The notes under the pieces were generated by a model, which saw nothing but the letters and a program-made list of their open reading frames with translations, was not told where the DNA came from and searched no databases. From Rhizomicrobium sp. (lineage in GTDB: Bacteria; Pseudomonadota; Alphaproteobacteria; Micropepsales; Micropepsaceae): a stretch of 64,000 nt of DNA. The stretch covers positions 4,851,418 through 4,915,417 of the forward strand of contig JBBCGL010000001.1 in NCBI GenBank assembly GCA_037200385.1, given 5' to 3'. Of the stretch, positions 41,393-50,888 are shown one piece after another; positions within the stretch are counted from its first letter, which is position 1, and every line of letters begins with the position of its first letter. A program made the translations under genes and the position numbers.

Positions 41393-43708
41393 TCACGAGA
41401 CCGCCAATCGTCGGAACAAGGCGAGCTTCGCGGCATCCAGGACAAAGGCAAACGCGGCGGCGGCAGCGAACAGGGCTGCCACGATGGCGACCGGCAGCGT
41501 TGCCATCAGGATACCGTTTGAGGACAGGACACTGAAGATCGACAGATCAACGATCGACGAAACAATGAGCCATCGTCCCGGGCGCGAACTCCAGATGTGC
41601 TGCCTCTCGCGCGACACGTAGAACACGGCCTGGCCGCTGAACACCAGCGTGACCACGGCCATCGTGCGCAACGTTTCGGTATCGAGGCCGATCGCGAATT
41701 TCCCGGCTGCCAGACAGGCGACGCAGAACATCAGATCGGCGAGCCCCAGGACGATGCCGACGACCGTCAGGTTGCGGATATGCCAGATATTGGGTTTCGG
41801 AGACGGTCGCACATTATCGGTCGACGAGGTCATCGACAGAAAGTCGCCGGTGATCATCATCAGCACCATGAGCATCGGCGTCAGGATGGCGTGGCCCGTG
41901 ATGATGAGGCCGGCGCCCAGGAACAGCACCTGCACGACCTTGTGCGTAACCGATCGCAGCGTGTAGGTGAGGATGCGCTGGAAGGTCGTGCGCCCTTCCT
42001 TGATCGCGGCGACGATGCCGGCAAGTCCGGGCTTTGTGAGCACGATCCCGGCGGCGGATTTCGCGACGTCGGTTGCGGTGGAGACTGCGATCCCCATCTG
42101 CGCCTGGCGCAGCGCGGGCGCGTCGTTCGCGCCGTCGCCGCACATGCCGACGATGTGCCCGTCCTTCTGCAAGGCCTTGACGAGACTGTACTTGTCCTCC
42201 GGCAGCACGCTCGCGAAAATCGCATAGGTTTCGGCCTTGAGATCTTTCGGCAAGGGTGTCGTCGCCCAAACCTGTCCGGCGATCCCGACCATTCCGGCCA
42301 CGACCTGCGCCGTTGTTCCGGAATCCCCCGTCACCATGACGGTCCGAACGCCCAGGCCGGACAACTCCGAGACGAGCGCCGCGGAGTCTTCGCGCGGCGG
42401 ATCGCTGAGTGCGATGAAGCCCACCAGCGCCGATTTGTCCGGCGGCCCGGCGGCGACGGCCAGAACCCGGAAACCTTTTGCCTCCAGTTCGGCGGCGATC
42501 GGTGCTGCACCGGCTGGGGAATGCGCCAGGTCCGAGATGACCGCGAATGCGCCTTTGGCGATTTTCGTCGTGCCGCCGTCCGCCTGGAGCACGGTCGCTT
42601 CGGAGCGCTTCAGCGAGGGATCGAACGGCACGAACGTCACCAGCTTGGGTGCATCGCCGACGGGTTTGTGCGCAGCCGCGCCGCGGATGGCGGCATCGAC
42701 CGGGTCCTGCCCGCCATCCGAACTCGCCAAAGCCGCGAGGGCCAGCACATGCGCCTCGTCGAAGCCCGGCATCGGGCGGATGGACATCACGGCGAGTTCG
42801 TTGCGCGTCAGCGTGCCTGTCTTGTCCGAGCACAGGATGTCGACGCCGGCGGCTTCGTCGACCGCCGAAAGGCTCGTGGGCAGCACGCCTTGCGCCGCCA
42901 GCGAGCGCGCGCCCACTGCCGCCGCCAGCGTGAACATGGACGGCAGCGCAACGGGGATCGACGAAAGAAGCCCCACCAGGACGAGCGCGATGATCTCCGC
43001 GTCCGGCAGCGACAGAAAATACGCATAGACGGCAAGCAGGACCGTGGCGGCGCCGTTGAACAGGGCAAGGTTGCGGACCACGCCCATGACGATCTTCTGC
43101 TGCGAGCTTTCGACCTTTGCCGTGCGGACGAGCTCCGCCGTGCGGCCGAATTTGGTGCGCTCGCCTGTCGCAGTCACTTGCCCGACGGCCTCGCCGCGCC
43201 GCACGAGCGCGCCGGCATAGGCCAGGGCGCCTGCTCCGACTTCCGCCGGTATGGATTCGCCGGTGAGCATGGATTGGTCGAGCAGGATCGATCCGTCGAC
43301 AAGCTGGACGTCCGCGACCACCACTGTGCCCAAGGAAAGCTTCACGACGTCACCCGCCACCAGATCGGCGGCCGGCACGGTCGTCCAATGGCCATCCCGC
43401 CGGACCGACGCGATGAGCGCCAGACGCGACTTGAGCGCATCCAGGGTCGCTTGCGCGCGGCCTTCCTGGAAGAATCCCAGGCCGGCGTTGAACACGAGCA
43501 GGAGCGCGACCACGCCGGCCTCGACGTAGTCTCCGAGCACGAGCTGCAGCAGGATCGCGGCTTCGAGCATCCAGGGCACGGGCGCCCAAAGCTTTTGCAC
43601 GGCCCGCAGCACTGGATGCTGCGTCACGTCGACGATCGCGTTCGGACCGTCCTTCGCGAGGCGCCGGTGCGCCGCGTCGGTGGTCAGGCCAAGGGGTGCT
43701 TCTGCCAT
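41393..43708 (-). CDS. P-type ATPase, plasma-membrane H+-ATPase type (IIIA)
   Basis: This 771-aa cation-pumping ATPase resembles the type IIIA proton pumps. The actuator motif LTGES, the phosphorylation motif DKTGTLT near residue 290 and the hinge MCGDGANDAPALR near 500-515 are present. Hydrophobic helix pairs bracket these domains, and there is no N-terminal heavy-metal CxxC domain. It overlaps the ackA stop by one base, so it belongs to the xfp-ackA operon. Proton export could help maintain pH or membrane potential during fermentative acid production; this link is an inference. Confidence 0.9.
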   Translation of the reverse strand: MAEAPLGLTTDAAHRRLAKDGPNAIVDVTQHPVLRAVQKLWAPVPWMLEAAILLQLVLGDYVEAGVVALLLVFNAGLGFFQEGRAQATLDALKSRLALIASVRRDGHWTTVPAADLVAGDVVKLSLGTVVVADVQLVDGSILLDQSMLTGESIPAEVGAGALAYAGALVRRGEAVGQVTATGERTKFGRTAELVRTAKVESSQQKIVMGVVRNLALFNGAATVLLAVYAYFLSLPDAEIIALVLVGLLSSIPVALPSMFTLAAAVGARSLAAQGVLPTSLSAVDEAAGVDILCSDKTGTLTRNELAVMSIRPMPGFDEAHVLALAALASSDGGQDPVDAAIRGAAAHKPVGDAPKLVTFVPFDPSLKRSEATVLQADGGTTKIAKGAFAVISDLAHSPAGAAPIAAELEAKGFRVLAVAAGPPDKSALVGFIALSDPPREDSAALVSELSGLGVRTVMVTGDSGTTAQVVAGMVGIAGQVWATTPLPKDLKAETYAIFASVLPEDKYSLVKALQKDGHIVGMCGDGANDAPALRQAQMGIAVSTATDVAKSAAGIVLTKPGLAGIVAAIKEGRTTFQRILTYTLRSVTHKVVQVLFLGAGLIITGHAILTPMLMVLMMITGDFLSMTSSTDNVRPSPKPNIWHIRNLTVVGIVLGLADLMFCVACLAAGKFAIGLDTETLRTMAVVTLVFSGQAVFYVSRERQHIWSSRPGRWLIVSSIVDLSIFSVLSSNGILMATLPVAIVAALFAAAAAFAFVLDAAKLALFRRLAVS

Positions 43709-44898
43709 CAGGATTTGGCCTGTGAAAGCAGAGTCCAGCTATGGCGGACGATCTGCTCGTCCTCGCGGGACGGTAGAACAAGCACTTTGCAGGGCGATTT
43801 GGGATCGCCGATGGGATTGTCGGCGGCGCGGTTTCGTGCGTCGTCGAGACCGATGCCGGCCCAGGCAAGGCCGCTGCAGATCGAGGCACGGACCTGTTCG
43901 TCGTTTTCGCCGATGCCCCCGGTGAATACGATCAGGTCGACGCCTTCCAGCACGGCGAGCATCGCCGCAATCTGCTTGCGCACGGAACGGCAGAACATGT
44001 CGATCGCGAGCTGCGCGTCCGGGTTCGACGGCGCGCTTTGGCGCAGCCGGCGCATGTCGCTGCCGACTCCGGATATGCCGAGAAGCCCGGAGCGGCGGTC
44101 GACCAGATCCTCCAGCATTGCGGCATCCATCGTCTTCTCCCGCGCCAGGTAGACCAGCACGCCGGGATCGAGATCGCCGCTGCGCGTTCCCATGATCACG
44201 CCGCCGGTCGGGGTCAATCCCATGCTGGTGTCGATGGACTTGCCGCCTTTGACCGCCGTCACGCTGGCGCCGTTGCCGAGATGGGCGATCACGATGCGAT
44301 CCGGCAGAGGGGCACCAAGCTGATGCAGAATGGATTCGCAGGAAAGGCCGTGGAAGCCGTAGCGCTGGATGCCTTCCGCGTGCAATGACCTGGGGAGCGG
44401 AAGGATGCGTGCGACATCCGGCATATCGGCATGAAAGGTCGTGTCGAAGCACGCCACTTGGGGGATGCCCGCAAAATGCTCGCGCGCCGATCGCAGGATC
44501 GTCAGCGCGGACGGAAGATGAAGCGGCGCGAACGGAATGGCCGCTTCGAGCTGCCGCAATACGTCGTTGTCGACGATGCGATGGCGGCGAAGCCTCGGTC
44601 CACCATGCACGATCCGATGCCCGATAGTCGCGGGAGGCGGCAGGTCGGAGCCGGCTAGGAGCCGCTCGATTTGGCTGACCGCGTCGCGCAAGTCGCGGAC
44701 GAACGTCCCGCCTGCGGATAGCGGGTTGCCGCGCACGTCCTGCGCGTGGAATCGTCCGGTGGTTTCACCGGCGAAATCGGCTTCTCCCGTCAAAAGGACT
44801 TCGGTGTGTGAAGCGGCGGCGCGATAAAGGCCGAATTTGAGCGAGGACGAACCGCTGTTCAGCGTGAGGACGATCGTCTCGCCGCGGGACTCCGTCAT
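43708..44898 (-). CDS. ackA: Acetate kinase
   Basis: This 396-aa enzyme converts acetyl phosphate and ADP to acetate and ATP. The N-terminal signature LTLNSGSSSLKF, the HRIVHGG region, the family motif IAHLGNGAS and VFTGGIGEN are all present. I chose the ATG at 44898, 5 bases from the phosphoketolase stop; an in-frame extension lies inside that gene. With xfp it forms a short ATP-yielding pathway from pentose or fructose phosphates. Confidence 0.96.
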   Translation of the reverse strand: MTESRGETIVLTLNSGSSSLKFGLYRAAASHTEVLLTGEADFAGETTGRFHAQDVRGNPLSAGGTFVRDLRDAVSQIERLLAGSDLPPPATIGHRIVHGGPRLRRHRIVDNDVLRQLEAAIPFAPLHLPSALTILRSAREHFAGIPQVACFDTTFHADMPDVARILPLPRSLHAEGIQRYGFHGLSCESILHQLGAPLPDRIVIAHLGNGASVTAVKGGKSIDTSMGLTPTGGVIMGTRSGDLDPGVLVYLAREKTMDAAMLEDLVDRRSGLLGISGVGSDMRRLRQSAPSNPDAQLAIDMFCRSVRKQIAAMLAVLEGVDLIVFTGGIGENDEQVRASICSGLAWAGIGLDDARNRAADNPIGDPKSPCKVLVLPSREDEQIVRHSWTLLSQAKS

Positions 44899-44902
44899 CG
44901 CG

Positions 44903-47272
44903 CTAGACCTTCCATCGCCAGTCGCGAACCTCCGGCATGTCGTCGCCATGTTCGCTGATGTAGAGCTTGTGACGCTCCATCGCGGCCCAATAGAATTCCG
45001 TCGCCTTCGCGACCCGATGGCCGAATCGCGGGATGCGGCTGGTCGCATCGAGCGCGAGCTGGAAGCGGTCCAGGTTGTTCAGCACGACCATGTCGAACGG
45101 CGTCGTGGTCGTGCCTTCTTCCCGGTAGCCGCGGACATGGATGTTGTGGTGGTTGTGCCGCCGATAGGTGAGCTTGTGGATCACCGCCGGATAGCCGTGA
45201 AACGCGAAGATCACCGGCTTGTCGCGCGTGAACAGCTCGTCGAAATCCTGGTCTTGCATCCCGTGCGGATGCTCCGACTGTGGCTGCAGGACCATCAGGT
45301 CCACGATATTGACGACGCGGATCCGGATATCGGGATAATGGGTCCGCAGCAGCGTGACGGCGGCGAGGGTCTCCAGGGTCGGGATGTCGCCGGCGCAAGC
45401 CATGACCACGTCGGGGTCGCCGCCGTCATTGCCCGCCCAATGCCAGATGCCGGCACCGGCGGCGCAATGGCGGGTCGCCGCCTCGATGTCGAGCCACTGC
45501 CATTCGGGCTGTTTGCCGGCAACGATCAAGTTGATGTAGTTGCGGCTGCGCAGGCAGTGATCGGCGACGGAGAGAAGGCAGTTCGCGTCGGGCGGCAGGT
45601 AGATGCGCACGACGTCGGATTTCTTGTTGGCGACATGGTCGATGAAGCCGGGGTCCTGGTGGGAGAAGCCGTTGTGATCCTGCCGCCAGACATGCGAGGT
45701 GAGCAGATAGTTCAGGGACGCGATCGGCTTGCGCCAGGGGATGGTCCGGCTGACCTTCAGCCATTTGGCGTGCTGGTTGAACATCGAATCGACGACGTGG
45801 ATGAAGGCTTCGTAGCAGGAGAAGAGGCCGTGGCGGCCCGTGAGCAGATAGCCTTCGAGCCAGCCTTCGCACAGATGTTCGCTCAGAACCTCCATGACGC
45901 GGCCATCGGTGCTTAGGTCGATATCGACGTCTTCGACCGCCGCCATCCATTCCTTGCCGGACACCTGGTAGACCGCTTCCAGCCTGTTCGATGCCGTCTC
46001 GTCCGGTCCGAACAGGCGGAAATTCTGCGATCCGAGATTGAGCTTCATGACATCGCGCAGGAACGTCCCGAGCACGCGCGTCGCTTCTGCGTGGACAGTG
46101 CCGGGCTCGGACACCGTTACCGCATAGTCGTGGAAATGCGGCATCGACAAGGGGGTCAGGAGTTCGCCGCCATTGGCGTGCGGGTTGGAGCCCATGCGGC
46201 GATGCCCGGTCGGCGCGAGGGCGGCCAACTCCTCGCGGAATTTGCCGTTTTTGTCGAACAGCTCGCGCGGCTTGTAGCTCAGCATCCAGTCTTCGAGCTG
46301 CTTGAGATGTTCGGGATTTTCGAAGTTCGCGATCGGCACCTGATGCGCGCGCCATGTGCCTTCCACCGGTTTGCCGTCGACGAATTTGGGGCCTGTCCAG
46401 CCTTTGGGCGTGCGAAGGACGATCATGGGCCAGCGCGGGCGCTCCGGCGCCTTGTCCCTGCCGGCCGCCCGCGCGGCTTTCTGAATCTCGCGGATCCGGC
46501 GCAGCACCTGATCCAGCACGCCGGCAAGCGCCTGGTGCATCACGGCAGGATCGCTGCCTTCGACGAAATGGGGCTCGTAACCGTAACCTTGGAACAACTG
46601 GGTCAATTCTTCGCGGCTGATCCGCGCGAGCACGGTCGGGTTGGCGATCTTGAAGCCGTTGAGGTGGAGGATCGGCAGCACGGCGCCGTCGCGCGCCGGA
46701 TTCAGGAATTTGTTGGAATGCCAGCTCGCGGCCAGCGCGCCCGTTTCGGCTTCGCCGTCGCCGACGACGCAGGCGACGATCAGATCGGGATTGTCGAAGG
46801 CCGCGCCATAGGCGTGCGTGAGCGAATAGCCCAGCTCGCCGCCTTCATGGATCGATCCGGGCGTCTCCGGCGAGACATGGCTGGGAATGCCGTAGGGCCA
46901 GGAGAACTGGCGAAACAGGCGGTGCAATCCGTTGCGGCTGCGCTCGATGGCGGGATAGCGCTCGGTATAGGAGCCTTCCAGATAGGTGTTCGCCACGATG
47001 CCGGGCCCGCCATGGCCGGGTCCGATGACATACATCATGTTCAGGTTGTTCTGCTGGATCAGCCGGTTCAGGTGGACATACAGGAAATTCAATCCCGGCG
47101 TCGTTCCCCAATGCCCCAGCAAACGCGGCTTGATATGCTCGAGCGTGAGGGGGACCTCGAGAAGGGGATTGTCCTTCAGGTAAACCTGACCGACGGACAG
47201 ATAGTTTGCCGCGCGCCAGTAGGCGTGCATTTTCCCGATGAGATCGGCAGACAGCGGGCCAGGCGTCGTCAT
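44903..47272 (-). CDS. xfp: Xylulose-5-phosphate/fructose-6-phosphate phosphoketolase
   Basis: This 789-aa thiamine-diphosphate enzyme splits xylulose 5-phosphate or fructose 6-phosphate to acetyl phosphate and a shorter sugar phosphate. The N-terminal [15 protein letters not shown], the [14 protein letters not shown] segment and the TPP motif GDGEAETG near residues 160-170 are diagnostic. I chose the ATG at 47272, separated by one base from the stop of the small ORF upstream. The next gene, ackA, uses its acetyl phosphate product. Confidence 0.96.
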   Translation of the reverse strand: MTTPGPLSADLIGKMHAYWRAANYLSVGQVYLKDNPLLEVPLTLEHIKPRLLGHWGTTPGLNFLYVHLNRLIQQNNLNMMYVIGPGHGGPGIVANTYLEGSYTERYPAIERSRNGLHRLFRQFSWPYGIPSHVSPETPGSIHEGGELGYSLTHAYGAAFDNPDLIVACVVGDGEAETGALAASWHSNKFLNPARDGAVLPILHLNGFKIANPTVLARISREELTQLFQGYGYEPHFVEGSDPAVMHQALAGVLDQVLRRIREIQKAARAAGRDKAPERPRWPMIVLRTPKGWTGPKFVDGKPVEGTWRAHQVPIANFENPEHLKQLEDWMLSYKPRELFDKNGKFREELAALAPTGHRRMGSNPHANGGELLTPLSMPHFHDYAVTVSEPGTVHAEATRVLGTFLRDVMKLNLGSQNFRLFGPDETASNRLEAVYQVSGKEWMAAVEDVDIDLSTDGRVMEVLSEHLCEGWLEGYLLTGRHGLFSCYEAFIHVVDSMFNQHAKWLKVSRTIPWRKPIASLNYLLTSHVWRQDHNGFSHQDPGFIDHVANKKSDVVRIYLPPDANCLLSVADHCLRSRNYINLIVAGKQPEWQWLDIEAATRHCAAGAGIWHWAGNDGGDPDVVMACAGDIPTLETLAAVTLLRTHYPDIRIRVVNIVDLMVLQPQSEHPHGMQDQDFDELFTRDKPVIFAFHGYPAVIHKLTYRRHNHHNIHVRGYREEGTTTTPFDMVVLNNLDRFQLALDATSRIPRFGHRVAKATEFYWAAMERHKLYISEHGDDMPEVRDWRWKV

Positions 47273-47273
47273 C

Positions 47274-47492
47274 TCAAGCAGACCTGTTGTATTGCGGCGC
47301 GGTGCGGCCCTTGGCCATGAAAAACTTTCGCGCAAAGTCGGGGATTTCGCCCTTCGCGGGGTGATCGACCGTCTCCACGCCCATGAGGCGCGGGCGAGTG
47401 CCGGTACATGGTTTCGGATGATGGTGCGGCATTTTCGTTCCTTTTTTGGCCAGCGCGACCGCCAGCTTAGCAGGCACCGAAGCGTCCGCCAT
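47274..47492 (-). CDS. Small basic protein coupled to phosphoketolase
   Basis: This 72-aa ORF encodes a basic, histidine-containing protein (KMPHHHPKP near residues 20-28; pI expected above 9). I recognise no domain, signal peptide or membrane segment. The case for its being real is its fit: the ATG lies 2 bases after the stop of the dehydrogenase remnant, and its own stop is separated from the xfp ATG by one base. That is the spacing of a translationally coupled operon. Confidence 0.6.
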   Translation of the reverse strand: MADASVPAKLAVALAKKGTKMPHHHPKPCTGTRPRLMGVETVDHPAKGEIPDFARKFFMAKGRTAPQYNRSA

Positions 47493-47494
47493 TG

Positions 47495-47878
47495 CTATGC
47501 CTCAATGATCACCTTGAGGGCCTTGGTTTCGGCGGCGCGCTCGAAAGTATCGTAGGCATCGAGGATATGGTCGAGCGCGAAGCGGTGCGTGATCGGGCGC
47601 TTGGGATCGATCTTGTCGGACAGGACGGCCTTGAACGGCATCGGTATGGAGACGGTGCCAACCAGCCGCGTCGTGATCGCGATGTTGCGATCCCACAGGC
47701 TTTCCAGGTGAAGATCGACTTTCTTCCCGTGCACGCCGATATTGGCGATGGTGCCGCCCGGCGCGACGATCTTTTCGCACAGCTCGAACGTGGCGGGGAT
47801 GCCTACGGCTTCGATGGCGGTATCGACGCCCCGGCCGCCGGTCATCTTCATGACGGCATCCGCCGCGGCCCGTTTTCG
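47495..47878 (-). pseudogene. Zinc-dependent alcohol dehydrogenase, 5'-truncated remnant
   Basis: The frame encodes only the C-terminal third of a medium-chain zinc alcohol dehydrogenase: about 125 residues starting near AVMKMTGGRGVDTAIEAVG and running through IANIGVHGKK to the normal C-terminus KALKVIIEA. The family is normally about 345 residues, so the catalytic zinc domain and the start of the NAD domain are missing. The similarity stops near 47870, and unrelated sequence leads into the sensor-kinase 3' end. The remnant precedes the small ORF and xfp in the same orientation, so it was probably the first gene of that operon before a deletion or rearrangement. Confidence 0.8.
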
Positions 47879-47933
47879 AGTTTCACTGGGAGCTTGCCCA
47901 CATGACCTTGCACCAACTTGAAAGCAACGGACT

Positions 47934-49025
47934 CTAGATCGCGTGTCCTCCGGGCATAGCGGCGGCGCTCTGGACGGCCGCTATCTGGCTGTGGACGATG
48001 GAGACCATCGTGCCGGGATGCGCTTCCGCTACCTTGATCGTGGCCTGCAACTGGCCCGCAAGCGCCTGGACGATATTCGTGCCCAGGCCGGGTTTCGGGT
48101 TCACAGCATTCTTGGGCATGCCGACGCCGGTGTCGCTGACCGACAGAGTCCAATTAGGCCCATGGGAATTATAGTCGACCTTGATCCTGCCGCTGCTGTC
48201 GTTCGGGAAGGCATGCTTGAGAGCATTGATCACCAGCTCCGTCACGATCAGTCCCAGGCTTACGGAGACGTCGGCACTGGTGGTGCTGTCGTCGACATCC
48301 ACCTCGAGCGACAGCTTGCTGTGATCGCGGATCATCGATGCGCCGATGCTCTCGCAAAGAACGGTGAGATAGGGACGCAGGGTGACGTCGCCGGCGGTCG
48401 AGGCGGCTAGATGCTGTTGCAGCGCGGCGACCGACATGACGCGCTGGTGCGCATCGAACAGATGCGTCCGGGTTTCCTCCGACTGCACCTTGCGCGCGCT
48501 TTGCATCAGGACGCTCGCGATGATCTGGAGGGAATTGGCGACGCGATGCTGCAATTCCTGGAGCAGAACCGCTTTGTCCTTCAGCAGGGCGTCCTTGTCC
48601 CGCAGCAGGTCGTTCCGGAGTTTTTCGGCCGTCCGCGCGTCGGTGACGTCCGAGACGGCCAGGATCAACCGTGCATCGGTGCCGCCGGTGTAGTCGAGCT
48701 TGTGGGCATTGATGATCAGGCTGCGATCGTCGCGGCCTTCGCGCTTGAGATCCATTTCATAGTCCTGCACCTCGGCGTAACCCGAAGCGGTCGCGCGAAG
48801 CAGCGCCGAGAGTTGCAATATGTTCCATTCGCCCGCGCCGAGCTCCGCGAGCGCACGGCCCTGCACCGCGGCGGGATCGATCTGGAACACGCGGCAGAAC
48901 GACCTGCTCGCGGCGACGACGGTGAGCGCGCTGTTCAAGAGCAGCAGCGGCGCGTCGGAAGACGCAATGACCGCTAGCGCAAGATCGAGCGCGATATCGG
49001 AATGCGGCGGCGTATGGGGAGCCAT
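47934..49025 (-). CDS. PAS-containing HisKA_2/HWE-type sensor histidine kinase
   Basis: This 363-aa, probably cytoplasmic sensor kinase has a PAS-like domain (about 15-130, with LILAVSDVTDA at its end). The dimerisation/phosphoacceptor helix follows, with the family motif LQELQHRVANSLQIIASVL near residues 150-170, and then a HATPase domain with TELVINALKHAF and GVGMP. I chose the ATG at 49025, which has an AAAGGGG ribosome-binding site. The companion response regulator lies 130 bases upstream on the same strand. The signal is unknown; light, oxygen or general stress are typical for this family. Confidence 0.9.
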   Translation of the reverse strand: MAPHTPPHSDIALDLALAVIASSDAPLLLLNSALTVVAASRSFCRVFQIDPAAVQGRALAELGAGEWNILQLSALLRATASGYAEVQDYEMDLKREGRDDRSLIINAHKLDYTGGTDARLILAVSDVTDARTAEKLRNDLLRDKDALLKDKAVLLQELQHRVANSLQIIASVLMQSARKVQSEETRTHLFDAHQRVMSVAALQQHLAASTAGDVTLRPYLTVLCESIGASMIRDHSKLSLEVDVDDSTTSADVSVSLGLIVTELVINALKHAFPNDSSGRIKVDYNSHGPNWTLSVSDTGVGMPKNAVNPKPGLGTNIVQALAGQLQATIKVAEAHPGTMVSIVHSQIAAVQSAAAMPGGHAI

Positions 49026-49155
49026 GGCTACCCCTTTTTGGAACCGGAGACTCGCGGAGCGAAAGCCATTCCCGGTAGCGGTTGGTACGAAAGGTACTGC
49101 GTCCTGTTGGCGTCTGCTGCGGTGTGCTTGCCGCCTTTTCGACATTCAGGGCATG

Positions 49156-49578
49156 TCAGGTGCCACCGAAAAGTTTGTGCAAGAGTGCAACGACGCGCGC
49201 ATTTTCGTACGGCTTGCGGATGAAATGAGAGCCGGGCGGCACCTCATCCTCGGCAGGAAGCCCCGACGTGACGATCAGGTGGATGGGCGGCCAGCGCCGG
49301 CGTACGGCGTGCGCCAGCTGCAATCCGCTCTTGCAGCCGGACATGGAGACGTCCGTGAACACGGCGCCGATATCCCGGCGTTGCTTCAGGATCGCGATCG
49401 CGTCGTCGGCGTTGGAGGCCTCCAATGCGATGTATCCGGCGTCCTCCACCATTTGGACGGCGTTCAGGCGGATAAGCACTTCGTTTTCGACGATCAGGAC
49501 GACCACACCGTCGGCGGCCGACTTGCCGTAGCGTCCGCGCTTGGGCTGCGGCGCGATCGCCGAGAGGGAATGTTCCAT
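49156..49578 (-). CDS. Single-domain response regulator (CheY-like)
   Basis: This 140-aa receiver-domain protein has no output domain. It shows LIVENEVLIR (acid pocket), the phosphoacceptor Asp in VFTDVSMSG, a conserved Thr/Ser at IVTSG and the Lys in IRKPY. I chose the ATG at 49578. It is transcribed ahead of the HWE-type kinase, and single-domain receivers often act as phosphate partners or sinks for such kinases. Confidence 0.88.
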   Translation of the reverse strand: MEHSLSAIAPQPKRGRYGKSAADGVVVLIVENEVLIRLNAVQMVEDAGYIALEASNADDAIAILKQRRDIGAVFTDVSMSGCKSGLQLAHAVRRRWPPIHLIVTSGLPAEDEVPPGSHFIRKPYENARVVALLHKLFGGT

Positions 49579-49681
49579 GGGTATTGAACGCGCGGCGCAC
49601 GCTTTGGGTGCAGTGCCTCTGCGGCACAATTCGCGATTCCGGGTCTTCGATCTGCCCCGGTAAGCCTCAATTTCCGCCAAG

Positions 49682-50251
49682 TCACCTTTCCGCAGGCAGA
49701 TTGTCGTTTATTTCCTGGATGGCATTCAGCACGGTCTCATGGTCGGGCATGCCGGCCATTTCCATGGCTTCCAGGTCCACCCGGTCTTTGACGTTGGGGC
49801 TGTCGCGCCGGAATTCCTCCATCAGGTCGATGAGCTTCGACGCCTTCTGCGTGTTCAGCAGCACGGTTTCGAGCGTCATCTGTTCGCGAAGGTTTGCCAG
49901 ACGATCGGCCCGCCTTTGACTGGCCAGAATGAGAATCGCGATGAAAAGCGCGGCGCAGGAGACGCAGAGCGCAAGCAGCGGAAACGGCCATGCGTCGAAA
50001 GCCCCGAAGCCGGCCCGCTGCGACAGGGCGTTGGCGAGCACCCACAATACGAGCACCGCGGCGACGCCGAACAGGAAATTCGCCTTTGCGACGGCCGCGG
50101 TGACCCTGTCGATCGATCGATCAAGCCACGATGCTTCCTCCCGATGGGCGGCGTGCATCGCGGCGATTGCCTGGATCGCCTCTTCCACATGCGTGGGCAG
50201 CGGCATCCCATCCGCCGCCGCGAAATCGCGTTCTGATGTCTTTCCGGTCAT
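49682..50251 (-). CDS. DUF1003-like two-helix membrane protein
   Basis: This 189-aa protein has two transmembrane helices (about 58-78 and 90-112) separated by a short loop. An acidic/basic helical C-terminal region follows, with SQRRADRLANLREQM just after the second helix, which is the arrangement of DUF1003 proteins. Its function is unknown. It is oriented with the response regulator and kinase and may belong to the same stress-related unit. The first 30 residues are polar and may be cytoplasmic. Confidence 0.7.
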   Translation of the reverse strand: MTGKTSERDFAAADGMPLPTHVEEAIQAIAAMHAAHREEASWLDRSIDRVTAAVAKANFLFGVAAVLVLWVLANALSQRAGFGAFDAWPFPLLALCVSCAALFIAILILASQRRADRLANLREQMTLETVLLNTQKASKLIDLMEEFRRDSPNVKDRVDLEAMEMAGMPDHETVLNAIQEINDNLPAER

Positions 50252-50490
50252 TTTTCGCCCTTGTCATCGGTTGTGATGACCAAACTGCGATGGAGGCCAA
50301 TTCGTCTCGCTTGGCGTTGTCTCCCGGCTTCGCGAGGGCGCGAGCGATAACCGCATGCGCTGCGTGGTCACATTCGTCCGCCGCGCGTTAGCCATACGAC
50401 GCCGCGGTCCGTGGCGTCACGCCCACCCGAACGGGATCTCAACCAAGCCGCGCCGCTTGCGAAAGAGCGCGGCGCAAGGAGGAACGGCAT

Positions 50491-50790
50491 ATGAAAAGTT
50501 TGTTCAAGAACGCAGTGCTGCTGGTCGCGCTGGCCGGCACGACGATCGCTGGAGGCTGCATGATGGACCGTGACCACGACCGCGACATGGATCGCCATAT
50601 GAGCGATCGCAGCTCGATGGACTATAGCGTGGTGCGCTTCGGCTACAGCGACGGCTACTGGGACAATGGCCACCAGTGGCACGCTTGGAACAGCGACGCG
50701 GACATGCGCGGCTATCGCGACGACCACGGCGCGGCGTATCACGATTGGCATCATGATCGCGATGGCGGCGACGGCTGGGAGCACAACTAG
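50491..50790 (+). CDS. Small His/Asp-rich lipoprotein
   Basis: This 99-aa predicted lipoprotein has a signal peptide with a lipobox TIAGGC near residue 23. The mature part is rich in Asp, His, Arg and Trp, including DRDHDRDMDRHM and a C-terminal HDWHHDRDGGDG stretch. A strong AAGGAGG ribosome-binding site precedes the ATG. Metal or polyanion binding is possible, but I do not recognise a family. A 9-bp hairpin follows its stop. Confidence 0.75.
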   Translation: MKSLFKNAVLLVALAGTTIAGGCMMDRDHDRDMDRHMSDRSSMDYSVVRFGYSDGYWDNGHQWHAWNSDADMRGYRDDHGAAYHDWHHDRDGGDGWEHN

Positions 50791-50808
50791 CGTTCAATGG
50801 GGAGCCTC

Positions 50809-50829
50809 CCGGCGCGCAGGGCGCGCCGG
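50809..50829. terminator. GC-rich hairpin between convergent genes
   Basis: CCGGCGCGC (50809-50817) and GCGCGCCGG (50821-50829) form a perfect 9-bp stem with a 3-base loop AGG between the lipoprotein and SDR genes. It lacks a U-run, so it may end transcription by a different mechanism or only stabilise 3' ends. Confidence 0.5.
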
Positions 50830-50888
50830 CGGCTTCGTCGCGCCATGCTCCGACGGCGCAATCTCCGGGAGAGAAAGGCCGATCTTTC

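Noticed and set aside
47848-48153. Minus-strand frame spanning the dehydrogenase/kinase junction
   Set aside because: It is a frame-shifted shadow of the sensor-kinase 3' end and shows no domain; only its last residues lie in otherwise unexplained sequence.
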